A stretch of 53,887 nt of DNA from Rhodoglobus sp. (GTDB lineage: Bacteria > Actinomycetota > Actinomycetes > Actinomycetales > Microbacteriaceae), in assembly GCA_025464445.1 (NCBI GenBank), contig JAODLY010000031.1, positions 1-53,887 on the forward strand, written 5' to 3'. Position numbers and translations under genes: made by a program. Below are positions 1 to 9,430 of the stretch, piece by piece. The notes under the pieces were generated by a model. It did not search any database. It was not told the origin of the DNA and was given only the letters and a program-made list of their open reading frames with translations. Every line of letters begins with the position of its first letter. Position 1 is the first letter of the stretch.

Positions 1-1097
1 GGGCGACCGGCACGGATGCCGGGGATGAACCCGCCGTACTTCTTCATGTTGTCGGCGACTTCCTCCGGGTTGAAGGTGATCGCGACATAGAAGTAGGTGA
101 AGCCGACTATGAGCAGGAAGTAGAGCAGCATGTACAGCGGCTCGTCACCCGAACGCAGGTTGTTGGTGATCCAGGTCACCCAGTCCGCCGGCGCCTTACC
201 GGCTGCCGGCTGGTTGAACTGCGCGATGAGCGCAGGCAGGTACAGCAGCGACGAGGCGAAGATCACGGGCACGACGCCCGCCATATTCACCTTGATCGGT
301 ATGTAGGTGTTGTTTCCGCCGTACGTTCGCCTGCCGACCATGCGTTTGGCGTATTGCACGGGTATTCGTCTCTGCGATTGTTCGACAAACACCACGAGAG
401 CCATGATCACGATTCCCATGAGGATCACGAAGAGGAAGGTCTCGAAGCCCTTCGCCTCCTTGATCGCCCAGAGCGAGCCGGGGAAGCGGGCCGCGATCGA
501 GGTGAAGATGAGGATCGACATTCCGTTGCCGATGCCGCGCTCGGTGATGAGCTCACCCATCCACATGATGAGTCCGGTGCCGGCGGTCATCGTGATGACC
601 ATGAGCAGGATCGCGTACCAGGCGGAGTTGGTGATGAGCGCCGAGCACTCGGGGGTGCCGGTCGAGCTCGGGAACAGCGCACCGCTGCGAGCGACCGTGA
701 TGAGCGTGGTCGACTGCAGCACGCCGAGACCGATGGTGAGGTAACGCGTGTACTGCGTGAGGCGGGCCTGGCCGGCCTGGCCCTCCTTGTAGAGGGTCTC
801 GAAGTGTGGGATGACCACGCGCAGCAGCTGCACGATGATCGACGCCGTGATGTACGGCATGATGCCGAGCGCGAAGACGGAGAGCTGCAGCAGCGCACCG
901 CCGCTGAACAGGTTGACGAGCTCGTACAGCCCGGACGTGTTCGAGTTGGCCGCGAGGCAGGTCTGCACGTTGGCGAAGTTCACGAACGGCGCGGGGATGA
1001 ACGACCCCAGCCGGAAGATCGCGATGAGCGCGAGCGTGAAGAGGATCTTCTTTCGAAGATCCGGGGTGCGGAAAATCCGCGCTACGGCTCTGAACAC
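1..1097 (-). CDS. secY: Preprotein translocase subunit SecY (C-terminal end cut by window edge)
   Basis: SecY forms the membrane channel of the Sec translocon with SecE and SecG. Reading leftward from a GTG at 1097 gives a protein beginning VFRAVARIFRTPDLRKK, followed by successive hydrophobic helices and the conserved first-helix residues FRLGSFIPAP; about 365 codons are present of the roughly 440 usual. The GTG is chosen because AGGAGG lies four bases upstream and the family starts here. The gene follows rplO as in most spc operons, but 113 bases with two stem-loops separate them, so it may have partly independent expression. The remaining C-terminal helices lie outside the window. Confidence 0.95.
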   Translation of the reverse strand, partial: MFRAVARIFRTPDLRKKILFTLALIAIFRLGSFIPAPFVNFANVQTCLAANSNTSGLYELVNLFSGGALLQLSVFALGIMPYITASIIVQLLRVVIPHFETLYKEGQAGQARLTQYTRYLTIGLGVLQSTTLITVARSGALFPSSTGTPECSALITNSAWYAILLMVITMTAGTGLIMWMGELITERGIGNGMSILIFTSIAARFPGSLWAIKEAKGFETFLFVILMGIVIMALVVFVEQSQRRIPVQYAKRMVGRRTYGGNNTYIPIKVNMAGVVPVIFASSLLYLPALIAQFNQPAAGKAPADWVTWITNNLRSGDEPLYMLLYFLLIVGFTYFYVAITFNPEEVADNMKKYGGFIPGIRAGR

Positions 1098-1131
1098 GAG
1101 GCCTCCTGGCTCAACACTGTGGGACGAAGCA

Positions 1132-1204
1132 GGTGGCCCGGCCTCACGGCTGGGCCACCGGGGTGGTCGATCGGTGGGTCGACCGGGCGGCTTTCACCGC
1201 CCGG
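1132..1204 (-). terminator. Two stem-loops between rplO and secY (terminator or attenuator)
   Basis: Just after the rplO stop codon lies a perfect 8-bp stem, CCGGGCGG (1183-1190) with CCGCCCGG (1197-1204) around a 6-base loop. Further downstream GGTGGCCC (1132-1139) pairs perfectly with GGGCCACC (1152-1159). Neither has a U-tract, which is common in GC-rich actinobacteria. They could reduce read-through from the ribosomal operon into secY; termination itself is inference. Confidence 0.45.
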
Positions 1205-1210
1205 GACGAC

Positions 1211-1879
1211 TCACTTGACGGAACCGCCCGCCGCTACGATCTTCTGCTCGGCAGAGCCGGAGACCTTGTCGACTGCAACGTTCAGCTTAACCGCAATGTC
1301 GCCGGCCCCGAGAACCTTGACCTTCTCGTTCTTGCGCACTGCGCCCTTGGCGACGAGATCGGTGATGGTGACCTCTCCGCCCTTGGGGTAGAGCTCGGCG
1401 AGCTTCTCGAGGTTCACGACCTGGTACTCGACGCGGAACGGGTTCTTGAACCCGCGCAGCTTCGGCGAACGCATGACGAAACCGATGTTTCCGGCCTCGA
1501 AACCGGGGCGCACCGAGTAGCGTGCCTTCGTTCCCTTGGTGCCACGACCGGCGGTCTTGCCCTTCGAACCTTCACCGCGTCCCACGCGGGTCTTGTCCTT
1601 CTTGGCACCGGCCGCTGGGCGGAGGTGATGCATCTTGAGCACCTGCGGGCGCGACGGGACGTCGGCCTTCGGTGCCTTCTTCGCCGGTGCGGCCTTGGCC
1701 GCGGGTGCCTTGGCGGCAGCAGGAGCAACCTTGGGGGCAACCTCAGCCTTCGGGGCAGCCTTGGCTGCCGGGGCCTTGGCGGCCGCCGGCTTCTCGGTGG
1801 CCGCCTTGGGAGCGGCCGCCTTCGCAGGCGCTTTAGCGGCGGCAGCCTTCGGGGCGGCCGCCTTCTTCTCTTCAGCCAT
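1211..1879 (-). CDS. rplO: 50S ribosomal protein L15 with long Ala/Lys/Pro N-terminal extension
   Basis: L15 is a large-subunit protein that binds 23S rRNA late in assembly. The family core starts near residue 82 ([14 protein letters not shown]) and contains the basic glycine-rich segment [18 protein letters not shown]. At 222 residues it is about 75 longer than the usual 145-150, because residues 1-75 are almost entirely Ala, Lys and Pro in short repeats (AAPKA, KAPA). The ATG shares one base with the rpmD stop (TAATG), which supports this distant start. A start at an internal codon near the core cannot be excluded, but no better ribosome-binding site was seen there. Confidence 0.93.
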   Translation of the reverse strand: MAEEKKAAAPKAAAAKAPAKAAAPKAATEKPAAAKAPAAKAAPKAEVAPKVAPAAAKAPAAKAAPAKKAPKADVPSRPQVLKMHHLRPAAGAKKDKTRVGRGEGSKGKTAGRGTKGTKARYSVRPGFEAGNIGFVMRSPKLRGFKNPFRVEYQVVNLEKLAELYPKGGEVTITDLVAKGAVRKNEKVKVLGAGDIAVKLNVAVDKVSGSAEQKIVAAGGSVK

Positions 1880-2064
1880 TAGTCAATCTCCTCGACCTTG
1901 ACAAGGTGAGCGACCGTGCGCACGTAGCCACGGTTCTGCGAGTTGTCCTCGCGCACAACCACGTCACCGATGCGGTGCAGCCCGAGGCTGCGCAGGGTAT
2001 CGCGCTGGTTCTGCTTCTCACTGATTTTGGACTTGATCTGGGTCACCTTCAGGCGCGCGGCCAT
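1879..2064 (-). CDS. rpmD: 50S ribosomal protein L30
   Basis: L30 is a small large-subunit protein. The 61-residue product is normal in length and shows the family signature [20 protein letters not shown] followed by [10 protein letters not shown]. It is tightly coupled on both sides: its ATG overlaps the rpsE stop as TGATG and its TAA overlaps the rplO start as TAATG. Order rpsE-rpmD-rplO is the standard spc order. Confidence 0.96.
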   Translation of the reverse strand: MAARLKVTQIKSKISEKQNQRDTLRSLGLHRIGDVVVREDNSQNRGYVRTVAHLVKVEEID

Positions 2065-2786
2065 CAGACACCTGCCTTAGCTTCTGCCTCGACACGCAGC
2101 AGGCGAGCCGGCACGACGTGCTCGACGGGCAGGCCGCGGCGTGCGGCGACTGCCCGCGGCTCCTCGAGCTGCTTGAGGGCAGCGACTGTCGCGTGCACGA
2201 TGTTTATCGTGTTCGATGAGCCGAGCGACTTGCTCAGCACATCGTGGATTCCTGCGCACTCGAGCACCGCGCGCACGGGGCCGCCGGCGATAACACCGGT
2301 ACCGGCGGATGCCGGACGCAGCAGCACGACGCCGGCAGCGGCCTCGCCCTGCACGGGGTGCGGGATGGTCACTCCGACGCGGGGGACGCGGAAGAAGTTC
2401 TTCTTCGCCTCCTCGACGCCTTTGGAGATGGCCGTGGGCACTTCGCGAGCCTTGCCGTAGCCGACGCCGACCAGGCCGTTGCCGTCTCCGACGACCACGA
2501 GCGCGGTGAAGCTGAAGCGACGACCGCCCTTGACGACCTTGGAGACGCGGTTGATGGTCACGACGCGCTCGAGGAACTGGCTCTTCTCGGCGTCGCGGCT
2601 GCTACCACGGTCACGGTTGGGGTTGCGCTCACGACCGCCTCGGCGGGCCTCGCGGGGCTCGTTGGCCAGGTCGGTCGCCGGGGCGTCGTTGACGACCTCC
2701 GGTACCACCACGGCCTCGGCCGCTACGGCCTCGGTTGGCTCAACAGCCACGTCCTGCTCCTTGCTCGTGTTGCTTGTGTCACTCAC
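2064..2786 (-). CDS. rpsE: 30S ribosomal protein S5 with acidic and Arg/Gly-rich N-terminal extension
   Basis: S5 supports decoding accuracy and translocation in the small subunit. The double-stranded RNA-binding core begins near residue 72 ([18 protein letters not shown]) and continues through [18 protein letters not shown]. The first 70 residues are extra: about 45 acidic, Ala/Val/Glu-rich residues, then an Arg/Gly/Asn stretch ([18 protein letters not shown]). The start is a GTG that overlaps the rplR stop by four bases (GTGA), so translation is probably coupled. The loop linked to spectinomycin resistance (VSKVVKGG) looks wild type. Confidence 0.95.
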   Translation of the reverse strand: MSDTSNTSKEQDVAVEPTEAVAAEAVVVPEVVNDAPATDLANEPREARRGGRERNPNRDRGSSRDAEKSQFLERVVTINRVSKVVKGGRRFSFTALVVVGDGNGLVGVGYGKAREVPTAISKGVEEAKKNFFRVPRVGVTIPHPVQGEAAAGVVLLRPASAGTGVIAGGPVRAVLECAGIHDVLSKSLGSSNTINIVHATVAALKQLEEPRAVAARRGLPVEHVVPARLLRVEAEAKAGV

Positions 2787-3154
2787 AGGTTCAAACCACC
2801 CTCGCGAGCTCCATCGGCGATAGCCGCGACGCGTCCTGCGTAGCGGCTTCCGCCACGATCGAATACGACGGCGTCGACGCCGGCCTTCTTGGCGCGCTCG
2901 GCAACGAGCTCGCCGACCTTGCGAGCCTTCGCGGTCTTGTCACCGTCGAACGTGCGCATGTCGGCCTCGAGGGTCGATGCGGACGCGAGGGTGTGGCCCT
3001 TGGAGTCATCCACGACCTGCACGAAGACGTGCCGGGCCGAGCGGGTGACGACAAGGCGCGGGCGCGCCTCGGTGCCGACGACCTTCTTGCGGAGGCGTGC
3101 GTGCCTGCGGCCCTTTGCGGCCGACTTGCTCTTACCCCTGGTTCCGAGAGCCAT
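2783..3154 (-). CDS. rplR: 50S ribosomal protein L18
   Basis: L18 binds 5S rRNA and carries it into the large subunit with L5. The 123-residue protein has the basic N-terminus ([19 protein letters not shown]), then [18 protein letters not shown] and the C-terminal [20 protein letters not shown] motif of the family. Length is normal. It sits between rplF and rpsE and overlaps the rpsE GTG start by four bases. Confidence 0.96.
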   Translation of the reverse strand: MALGTRGKSKSAAKGRRHARLRKKVVGTEARPRLVVTRSARHVFVQVVDDSKGHTLASASTLEADMRTFDGDKTAKARKVGELVAERAKKAGVDAVVFDRGGSRYAGRVAAIADGAREGGLNL

Positions 3155-3156
3155 GT

Positions 3157-3693
3157 CTACTTACCACTCTTTCCGGCCTTGCGACGGACGACTTCGCCCG
3201 CGTAGCGCACACCCTTGCCCTTATAGGGCTCCGGCTTGCGCAACTTACGAATGTTGGCCGCGACTTCGCCGACGGCCTGCTTGTCGATCCCGTTCACGGT
3301 GACCTTGTTGTTGCCCTCAACGGTGAAGCTGATGCCCTTCGGCGGGTCGACGGTGATCGAATGCGAATAGCCGAGGGCGAACTCGATCGAGTCACCCTTC
3401 GCTGCTACGCGGTATCCGGTTCCGACGACCTCGAGGCCCTTGGTATACCCGTCAGTGACGCCGATGATCTGGTTGGCGATGAGGGTGCGGGTGAGACCGT
3501 GCAGCGAGCGGGATACACGCTCGTCGTCCGGGCGGGTGACAAGCACCTGCCCGTCTTCGAGGGCGACCTCGATCGGGTTCGCGACGACGAGCGACAGCTC
3601 GCCTCTCGGGCCCTTGACAGCGACGGCCTGGCCGTCGATCTTCACCTCGACGCCCGCAGGGACGTCAATGGGGAGTCTTCCGATACGTGACAT
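3157..3693 (-). CDS. rplF: 50S ribosomal protein L6
   Basis: L6 lies near the factor-binding site of the large subunit. The 178-residue product begins [19 protein letters not shown] and ends with the conserved C-terminal signature [20 protein letters not shown], both diagnostic. Length is that of the family and no insertion is seen. The rplF stop is two bases from the rplR ATG, and rpsH ends six bases upstream, consistent with one polycistronic message. Confidence 0.97.
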   Translation of the reverse strand: MSRIGRLPIDVPAGVEVKIDGQAVAVKGPRGELSLVVANPIEVALEDGQVLVTRPDDERVSRSLHGLTRTLIANQIIGVTDGYTKGLEVVGTGYRVAAKGDSIEFALGYSHSITVDPPKGISFTVEGNNKVTVNGIDKQAVGEVAANIRKLRKPEPYKGKGVRYAGEVVRRKAGKSGK

Positions 3694-3699
3694 TGCCGG

Positions 3700-4098
3700 T
3701 TACCACACGTAGGCGGGGACTTCCCCACCCACGCCCTTCGACGAAGCCTCTTTGTCGGTCAGCAGACCGGAGGAAGTTGACAGGATGGCGACGCCGAGCC
3801 CACCGAGAACCTTGGGGATCTCTGTCGACTTCGCATACACGCGAAGGCCGGGCTTCGACACGCGCTTGATGCCCACGATTGAACGCTCGCGGTTCGGGCC
3901 GTACTTGAGGTCGATCGTGAGGGTCTGGCCCACGCGAGCGTCCTCCACCTTCCAGGCGGCGATGTAACCCTCGGTCTTGAGGATCTCCGCGAGGTGCGAC
4001 TTGAGTTTGCTGCTGGGCAGCGAAACCGTGTCGTGGTACGCCGAGTTGGCGTTGCGCAGTCTGGTCAGCAGGTCTGCGACCGGATCTGTCATTGTCAT
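3700..4098 (-). CDS. rpsH: 30S ribosomal protein S8
   Basis: S8 is a primary 16S rRNA-binding protein and in some bacteria the translational repressor of the spc operon. The 132-residue product begins [20 protein letters not shown] and ends with [20 protein letters not shown], matching the family. Two in-frame ATGs (4098 and 4092) are possible and neither has a strong ribosome-binding site; the first is used. Upstream is a 75-base gap where rpsN is normally found. Confidence 0.96.
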   Translation of the reverse strand: MTMTDPVADLLTRLRNANSAYHDTVSLPSSKLKSHLAEILKTEGYIAAWKVEDARVGQTLTIDLKYGPNRERSIVGIKRVSKPGLRVYAKSTEIPKVLGGLGVAILSTSSGLLTDKEASSKGVGGEVPAYVW

Positions 4099-4123
4099 GA
4101 TGTAGTGCCTATCTCGTCTGGTT

Positions 4124-4148
4124 TCGGCATCCGTTACGCGAATGCCGA
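4124..4148. repeat. Short inverted repeat in the rplE-rpsH gap
   Basis: TCGGCAT (4124-4130) and ATGCCGA (4142-4148) form a 7-bp stem with an 11-base loop in the 75-base gap between rplE and rpsH. This is the usual site of rpsN, so the hairpin may be a scar or a processing/attenuation structure. The role is unknown. Confidence 0.4.
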
Positions 4149-4173
4149 CCTTGTCGATCGGTGATGCCTGGTG

Positions 4174-4788
4174 TTAGGAGTTTTCCGCTGCGCGGAACGG
4201 GAAGCCGAGCGCCTTGAGCAGCGCGCGACCCTCGTCGTCGGTGCGGGCGGTGGTCACGACTGTGATGTCGAACCCACGAACGCGGTCGATGCGGTCCTGG
4301 TCGATCTCGTGGAACATCGACTGCTCGGTGAGGCCGAACGTGTAGTTTCCGTTGCCGTCGAACTGCTTGTCCGACAGGCCACGGAAGTCGCGGATGCGGG
4401 GCAGGGCGAGCGAAACCAGCCGGTCGAGGAACTCCCAGGCCCTGTCGCCCCTGAGGGTGACGTGGGCGCCGATGGGCTGTCCTTCGCGCAGCTTGAACTG
4501 CGCGATCGACTTGCGGGCATTCGTGACCTGAGGCTTCTGGCCGGTGATCGCGGTGAGGTCCTTGACGGCCCCATCGATGATCTTGCCGTCGCGGGCAGCC
4601 TCGCCAACACCCGTGTTGACGACGACCTTGACGAGGCCGGGCACCTGGTGCACGTTCGTGAAGCCGAAGTCCTTCTTGAGCTGGGCAGCGATCTCGTTGC
4701 GATACTTCTGCTTGAGGCGAGGCTGGTATGCGCCAGCCGGCGCAGCCTTGGCTGCGCCCTTTTTCGCGGCAGTAGTGGTGTCAGTCAT
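4174..4788 (-). CDS. rplE: 50S ribosomal protein L5
   Basis: L5 binds 5S rRNA and forms part of the central protuberance. After about 25 Ala/Lys-rich residues the family core begins ([20 protein letters not shown]), followed by the conserved [12 protein letters not shown] and [17 protein letters not shown]. The 204-residue length is slightly above the usual 180-187 because of this N-terminus. The ATG shares one base with the rplX stop (TAATG). It is followed by a 75-base gap instead of rpsN. Confidence 0.96.
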   Translation of the reverse strand: MTDTTTAAKKGAAKAAPAGAYQPRLKQKYRNEIAAQLKKDFGFTNVHQVPGLVKVVVNTGVGEAARDGKIIDGAVKDLTAITGQKPQVTNARKSIAQFKLREGQPIGAHVTLRGDRAWEFLDRLVSLALPRIRDFRGLSDKQFDGNGNYTFGLTEQSMFHEIDQDRIDRVRGFDITVVTTARTDDEGRALLKALGFPFRAAENS

Positions 4789-5285
4789 TAGTTCGCATCC
4801 TTCTCGGCTGCAGCAGCGACGTCATCAGAAACTGCGGCATCCTTCTTGGCCTTCGGAGTGGCTTTCGCCGGCTTCTCGGCGGCCTGCTTGTCCGCGGCGG
4901 CAGCCTCTGCGGCGCGAGCCGCCTTCGACTTCTTGGTCTCGACGCGACGGGACTTCTTGAAGAAGCGCACGCGCGTGGTCTTGCCGCGGTCGTCTGTCTC
5001 GATCTTGAAGCCGACGCGAGCCGGCAGCTTGGTGTCGGGGTCGACGAGCGCGATGTTCGACACGTGGATCGGGGCCTCGACGGTCTCGATACCACCGGTT
5101 TTCGTGCCGCGCTGGGTCTGGCCGACGCGATTGTGCTTGGTGACGAAGTTGATCCCCTGCACGATCACGCGGTTCTTGTCGGCCTGCACGCCGATGACAC
5201 GACCCTGCTTGCCGCGGTCTCCACCGCGCTCAGGGGTCGGTCCGCTGATGACCTGTACCAGGTCGCCCTTGCGAATGTTTGCCAT
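4788..5285 (-). CDS. rplX: 50S ribosomal protein L24 with Ala/Lys-rich C-terminal tail
   Basis: L24 is an assembly initiator for the large subunit. The KOW-type core runs from [15 protein letters not shown] through [20 protein letters not shown] to about residue 113. Residues 115-165 form an extra tail of Ala, Lys and a few acidic residues, so the protein is about 60 residues longer than the usual 104. No frameshift is needed to explain it: the reading frame runs smoothly to the TAATG junction with rplE. Confidence 0.95.
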   Translation of the reverse strand: MANIRKGDLVQVISGPTPERGGDRGKQGRVIGVQADKNRVIVQGINFVTKHNRVGQTQRGTKTGGIETVEAPIHVSNIALVDPDTKLPARVGFKIETDDRGKTTRVRFFKKSRRVETKKSKAARAAEAAAADKQAAEKPAKATPKAKKDAAVSDDVAAAAEKDAN

Positions 5286-5288
5286 GGC

Positions 5289-5657
5289 TTACAACACCTC
5301 CGGTGCGAGCGAGATGATCTTCATGAACTTCTTGTCACGAAGCTCACGACCGACGGGTCCGAAGATGCGGGTACCGCGAGGGTCACCGTCTGCCTTCAGG
5401 ATCACCGCGGCGTTCTCGTCGAACTTGATGTACGAGCCGTCTGCACGACGGGTCTGCTTGATGACGCGAACGATGACGGCCTTGACCACATCGCCCTTCT
5501 TGACGTTGCCGCCCGGAATCGCGTCTTTGACTGTGGCGACGATGACGTCACCGAGGCCCGCGTAACGGCGGCCTGAGCCACCGAGCACACGGATCGTGAG
5601 GAGTTCCTTGGCGCCGGTGTTGTCGGCGACCTTGACTCGTGATTCCTGCTGAAGCAT
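5289..5657 (-). CDS. rplN: 50S ribosomal protein L14
   Basis: L14 forms an intersubunit bridge. The 122-residue protein is of standard length and shows [20 protein letters not shown] at the start and the family signature [15 protein letters not shown] in the middle. The end, [15 protein letters not shown], is also typical. It lies between rpsQ and rplX with only three intervening bases on each side, as expected in this operon. Confidence 0.97.
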   Translation of the reverse strand: MLQQESRVKVADNTGAKELLTIRVLGGSGRRYAGLGDVIVATVKDAIPGGNVKKGDVVKAVIVRVIKQTRRADGSYIKFDENAAVILKADGDPRGTRIFGPVGRELRDKKFMKIISLAPEVL

Positions 5658-5660
5658 GAG

Positions 5661-5960
5661 TTACTTCGCCTTTTCGAGGATCTCGACCAGGCGCCAGCGC
5701 TTGGATGCGCTGAGCGGACGGGTCTCGCTGATGAGGACGAGGTCACCGACGCCGGCACCATTGGCCTCGTCGTGCACCTTGACCTTGGACGTGCGGCGGA
5801 TGACCTTGCCGTACAGGGGGTGCTTCACGCGGTCCTCGACCTCGACGACGATGGTCTTGTCCATCTTGTCGCTGGTCACGAGACCACGACGGGTCTTGCG
5901 GTATCCGCGGGCGAGCTCGGCAGTCGTGGCCGCCGGGGTTGCTGAATCGACTTTCGCCAT
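5661..5960 (-). CDS. rpsQ: 30S ribosomal protein S17
   Basis: S17 is a primary 16S rRNA-binding protein of the OB-fold type. The core shows [20 protein letters not shown] and the signature [20 protein letters not shown]. The 99-residue length is a little above the E. coli protein because of a short N-terminal segment ([20 protein letters not shown]). Two bases separate it from the rpmC stop. Confidence 0.96.
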   Translation of the reverse strand: MAKVDSATPAATTAELARGYRKTRRGLVTSDKMDKTIVVEVEDRVKHPLYGKVIRRTSKVKVHDEANGAGVGDLVLISETRPLSASKRWRLVEILEKAK

Positions 5961-5962
5961 GA

Positions 5963-6325
5963 CTATGCCTCCTTCGTTTCTGTAGCGGCGTCGGTCGCGG
6001 CATCAGCCACGTCATCCGCCTTCGCTGTGTCTTTCTCAGGCTTGGCCGCCTTGGGCGCAGCCGCCTTTTTGGCAGCCTTCGCAGGTGCCTCGACGACGGC
6101 CGGGGTCGCCCGCAGGCCAAGCTCGCGCTCACGGATGACCGTGTAGATGCGGGCGATGTCGCGCTTGACAGCGCGAATGCGTCCATGACTTTCGAGCTGG
6201 CCGGTCGCGGACTGGAAACGAAGGTTGAAGAGTTCTTCCTTCGCCTTCTTCAGTTCATCGACGAGACGCTCGTCTTCAAATGTGTCGAGCTCGACCGGTG
6301 CGAGCTCCTTGGATCCGATCGCCAT
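5963..6325 (-). CDS. rpmC: 50S ribosomal protein L29 with Ala/Lys/Asp-rich C-terminal tail
   Basis: L29 lies at the polypeptide exit tunnel and contacts trigger factor and SRP. The family core is residues 1-72, including [20 protein letters not shown] and [20 protein letters not shown]. The remaining 48 residues are an Ala/Lys then Ala/Asp/Thr-rich tail, almost doubling the usual 60-70 residue length. The start at 6325 is chosen because the family begins with this Met and it shares a base with the rplP stop (TAATG); the reading frame continues open upstream but that part is a shadow of rplP. Confidence 0.94.
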   Translation of the reverse strand: MAIGSKELAPVELDTFEDERLVDELKKAKEELFNLRFQSATGQLESHGRIRAVKRDIARIYTVIRERELGLRATPAVVEAPAKAAKKAAAPKAAKPEKDTAKADDVADAATDAATETKEA

Positions 6326-6744
6326 TATGCGTCGCCCTCCTCGCGCTTGATGATGCGTGCCTTGAGCGGCAGCTTGTGAATTGCACGGGTCAGCGCCTCG
6401 CGGGCAACCTTCTCGTCGACGCCGGCGAGCTCGAAGAGCACGCGACCCGGCTTGATGTTCGCGATCCACCACTCCGGCGAACCCTTACCGGAACCCATGC
6501 GGGTTTCGGCCGGCTTCTTCGTCAGCGGGCGGTCGGGGTAGACGTTGATCCACACCTTTCCACCACGCTTGATGTGACGGGTCATCGCGATACGCGCCGC
6601 CTCGATCTGGCGGTTCGTGACATACGCGGGCGTGAGCGCCTGGATGCCGTACTCGCCGAACGAGATGACCGTGCCACCGGTGGCCTGGCCGCTACGGCCC
6701 GGGTGATGCTGCTTACGGTGCTTGACCTTGCGTGGAATCAACAT
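6325..6744 (-). CDS. rplP: 50S ribosomal protein L16
   Basis: L16 binds near the A-site of the peptidyl transferase centre and the 5S RNP. The 139-residue protein shows [20 protein letters not shown] at the start and the family signatures [20 protein letters not shown] and [19 protein letters not shown]. Length is standard. Its TAA overlaps the rpmC start and its ATG is two bases from the rpsC stop. Confidence 0.97.
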   Translation of the reverse strand: MLIPRKVKHRKQHHPGRSGQATGGTVISFGEYGIQALTPAYVTNRQIEAARIAMTRHIKRGGKVWINVYPDRPLTKKPAETRMGSGKGSPEWWIANIKPGRVLFELAGVDEKVAREALTRAIHKLPLKARIIKREEGDA

Positions 6745-6746
6745 GG

Positions 6747-7541
6747 TTACGCCTCAACTCCTGCTGCGACCGGTGCGTCTGCCTTGGGGGCGGCGCTGCG
6801 CGGTGCGCGGCTGTCGCGACGGTCTCCACCGTCACGGCGGTCGTCACGGCGCTCCGGGCGGGTCGACTTCTGGTTTGCCTGCTCGCGGGCGAGCTCCTTG
6901 TTCGTGATGTCGCCCTTGTAGATCCACACCTTCACACCGATGCGGCCGAACGTCGTCTTGGCCTCGTAGAAGCCGTAGTCGATGTTGGCGCGCAGGGTGT
7001 GCAGCGGAACGCGACCCTCGCGATAGAACTCGGAGCGGCTCATCTCCGCGCCGCCGAGGCGGCCGGAGACCTGGATGCGAACACCCTTGACCGACGGAAC
7101 ACGCTGGGCGCCTTGCAGTCCCTTGCGCATCGCGCGGCGGAACGCCACACGAGCAGAGAGCTGCTCCGCGATGCCCTGCGCGACAAGCTGTGCCTCCGCC
7201 TCCGGGTTCTTCACCTCGAGGATGTTGAGCTGGATCTGCTTGCCCGAGAGCTTCTCGAGGTCGGCGCGAATACGCTCGGCCTCAGCACCGCGACGACCGA
7301 TGACGATGCCGGGGCGGGCGGTGTGGATGTCGACGCGGACCCGGTCGCGGGTGCGCTCGATCTCGATGCGTGCAACGCCGGCGCGGTCAAGCGACGTGCG
7401 CAGCAGGCTGCGGATCTTGATGTCCTCGGCGACGTAGTCGCTGTAACGCTGCCCGGCCTTGGTGCTGTCTGAGAACCAGCGCGACACATGGTCGGTGGTG
7501 ATTCCGAGACGGAAACCGTAGGGGTTTACCTTCTGTCCCAT
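6747..7541 (-). CDS. rpsC: 30S ribosomal protein S3 with Arg/Asp-rich C-terminal tail
   Basis: S3 shapes the mRNA entry channel. It begins [18 protein letters not shown], has a KH domain with the GxxG-like loop in [14 protein letters not shown] (around residue 82), and the conserved [20 protein letters not shown]. From about residue 217 a low-complexity tail rich in Arg and Asp ([20 protein letters not shown]), ending in Ala, extends the protein to 264 residues against about 233 in E. coli. The ATG shares one base with the rplV TAA. Confidence 0.96.
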   Translation of the reverse strand: MGQKVNPYGFRLGITTDHVSRWFSDSTKAGQRYSDYVAEDIKIRSLLRTSLDRAGVARIEIERTRDRVRVDIHTARPGIVIGRRGAEAERIRADLEKLSGKQIQLNILEVKNPEAEAQLVAQGIAEQLSARVAFRRAMRKGLQGAQRVPSVKGVRIQVSGRLGGAEMSRSEFYREGRVPLHTLRANIDYGFYEAKTTFGRIGVKVWIYKGDITNKELAREQANQKSTRPERRDDRRDGGDRRDSRAPRSAAPKADAPVAAGVEA

Positions 7542-7951
7542 TACTTCTTCCCTGCCTTTGCGGCCGTTGACTTGCCGCTGGCCTTCTGTACGTCTTCCTC
7601 GGCCGGCGTGGCCAGGACGATCGTGATGTGGCTCGTGCGCTTGAGGATCTGGAATGCGCGACCCTGTGCACGCGGCTGGAACCGCTTCAGGGTCGTTCCC
7701 TCATCCACGAATGCGGCCGTGACGAACAGGTCCTGTTCGTCGAGGTAGCTGTTCTCGGCGTCGGCCTTGACCCGCGCGTTGGCGATTGCGGACGCGACGA
7801 GCTTGTAGACGGGCTCGCTCGCGGCCTGGGGCGCGAACTTCAGGATCGCGAGTGCTTCCATTGCCTGCTTGCCGCGGATCAGGTTAACGACACGGCGGGC
7901 CTTGGTGGCGGTGACGCGGATGTGCTTCACGCGTGCGATCGACTCAACCAT
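7541..7951 (-). CDS. rplV: 50S ribosomal protein L22
   Basis: L22 lines the polypeptide exit tunnel. The core shows [20 protein letters not shown] and the tunnel hairpin region [20 protein letters not shown]. At 136 residues it is about 25 longer than the E. coli protein, from a short C-terminal segment ([19 protein letters not shown]). No insertion or duplication of the macrolide-resistance type is apparent in the hairpin, although this was judged by eye. Confidence 0.96.
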   Translation of the reverse strand: MVESIARVKHIRVTATKARRVVNLIRGKQAMEALAILKFAPQAASEPVYKLVASAIANARVKADAENSYLDEQDLFVTAAFVDEGTTLKRFQPRAQGRAFQILKRTSHITIVLATPAEEDVQKASGKSTAAKAGKK

Positions 7952-7975
7952 TTCTCTCCTCCTACCGTCACCGCG

Positions 7976-8257
7976 TTAGCGGCGACGACCCTTCTTGTCG
8001 TCCTTCTCGTGCCCACGGAAGGTGCGGGTGGGCGAGAACTCTCCGAGCTTGTGCCCAACCATGGTCTCGGTGACGAACACCGGGATGTGCTTGCGACCGT
8101 CGTGCACCGCGATGGTGTGCCCCAGCATCGCCGGGATGATCATCGAGCGGCGCGACCAGGTCTTGATCACGTTCTTGTTGTTGGCTTCATTCGCCTTGAC
8201 GACCTTCTGCAGCAGGTGGTCGTCGACGAAGGGGCCCTTCTTCAGACTGCGTGGCAT
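7976..8257 (-). CDS. rpsS: 30S ribosomal protein S19
   Basis: S19 sits in the head of the small subunit near the decoding site and bridges to the large subunit with S13. The 93-residue product has [19 protein letters not shown] at the start and the signature [20 protein letters not shown], with standard length. It precedes rplV by 24 bases and follows rplB by 11. Confidence 0.97.
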   Translation of the reverse strand: MPRSLKKGPFVDDHLLQKVVKANEANNKNVIKTWSRRSMIIPAMLGHTIAVHDGRKHIPVFVTETMVGHKLGEFSPTRTFRGHEKDDKKGRRR

Positions 8258-8268
8258 CTTCTTGACTC

Positions 8269-9108
8269 CTACTTGCGCTTCTTGCCGACATTGCGGCGGC
8301 GAACGATGAGCTGGTCACTGGGAAGGTTGCGCTTGCGCGTTCGGCCTTCCTTCTGGCCCCAGGGGGTAACCGGGTGACGTCCACCTGACGTCTTGCCCTC
8401 ACCACCACCGTGGGGGTGGTCGACCGGGTTCATGGCGACACCGCGGACTGTCGGGCGCACGCCCTTCCAGCGCATGCGGCCGGCCTTGCCCCAGTTGATG
8501 TTCGACTGCTCGGCGTTGCCGACCTCGCCGATGGTGGCGCGGCAGCGTACATCCACGTTCCGGATCTCACCGGAGGGCAGGCGCAGCTGGGCGTATGGGC
8601 CGTCCTTGGCCACGAGTCGAACCGAAGCACCCGCGGAGCGGGCCATCTTGGCGCCACCACCCGGACGCAGCTCGATCATGTGGATGACCGTACCGACAGG
8701 GATATTGCGCAGCGGCAGGTTGTTGCCCGGCTTGATGTCCGCGGCCGGACCCGACTCGACGATGTCGCCCTGGTTGAGCTTGTTCGGGGCGATGATGTAG
8801 CGCTTCGAGCCATCGACGAAGTGCAGCAGCGCAATGCGCGCCGTGCGGTTCGGGTCGTACTCGATCTCGGCGACGCGGGCGTTGACTCCGTCTTTGTCGT
8901 TGCGCTTGAAATCGATCACGCGGTACTGGCGCTTGTGGCCACCACCGATGTGGCGCGTCGTGATGCGGCCGGCGTTGTTACGCCCTCCGGTCTTCGGCAG
9001 CGGGCGCAGCAGGGACTTCTCCGGGGTCGAACGGGTGATCTCGGCGAAATCTGCCACCGAGGAACCGCGACGACCTGGGGTCGTGGGCTTGTACTTGCGA
9101 ATAGCCAT
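8269..9108 (-). CDS. rplB: 50S ribosomal protein L2
   Basis: L2 is required for subunit joining and peptidyl transferase activity. The 279-residue protein shows [40 protein letters not shown] and the highly conserved C-terminal [20 protein letters not shown], which includes the histidine thought to approach the catalytic centre. Length is normal for bacteria. It lies between rplW and rpsS in the usual S10 operon order. Confidence 0.98.
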   Translation of the reverse strand: MAIRKYKPTTPGRRGSSVADFAEITRSTPEKSLLRPLPKTGGRNNAGRITTRHIGGGHKRQYRVIDFKRNDKDGVNARVAEIEYDPNRTARIALLHFVDGSKRYIIAPNKLNQGDIVESGPAADIKPGNNLPLRNIPVGTVIHMIELRPGGGAKMARSAGASVRLVAKDGPYAQLRLPSGEIRNVDVRCRATIGEVGNAEQSNINWGKAGRMRWKGVRPTVRGVAMNPVDHPHGGGEGKTSGGRHPVTPWGQKEGRTRKRNLPSDQLIVRRRNVGKKRK

Positions 9109-9127
9109 TGTTATCTCTCCTTAGTCC

Positions 9128-9430
9128 CTAGCCGACAGCCGTGAAGATGTCGATGGAACCGGACTTGAGCGTGACGATCGCGCGCTTCGTGTCCTTGCGC
9201 TTGCCGAGTCCGAACTTGGTGCGGCGGGTCTTGCCGGTGCGGTTCAGGGTGTTGACCGAGTCGACCTTCACGTCGAAGATCTTCTCGATCGCGAGCTTGA
9301 TCTCCGTCTTGTTAGCACGGGGGTCAACCACGAACGTGTACTTGCCGTCATCGATGAGGCTGTAGCTCTTCTCCGAGACGACGGGCGCGATGATGATGTC
9401 GCGCGGATCCTTGTACGTGAGGGTGGTCAT
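9128..9430 (-). CDS. rplW: 50S ribosomal protein L23
   Basis: L23 stands at the tunnel exit and docks SRP and trigger factor. The 100-residue protein shows [20 protein letters not shown] and the signature [20 protein letters not shown]. Length is normal. Its ATG overlaps the rplD stop by four bases (ATGA), indicating coupled translation. Confidence 0.97.
   Translation of the reverse strand: MTTLTYKDPRDIIIAPVVSEKSYSLIDDGKYTFVVDPRANKTEIKLAIEKIFDVKVDSVNTLNRTGKTRRTKFGLGKRKDTKRAIVTLKSGSIDIFTAVG

Noticed and set aside
354-1391. Long plus-strand open frame opposite secY and rplO
   Set aside because: It is antisense to clear genes, has a His/Arg/Asp-rich composition typical of GC-rich shadow frames and no ribosome-binding site.
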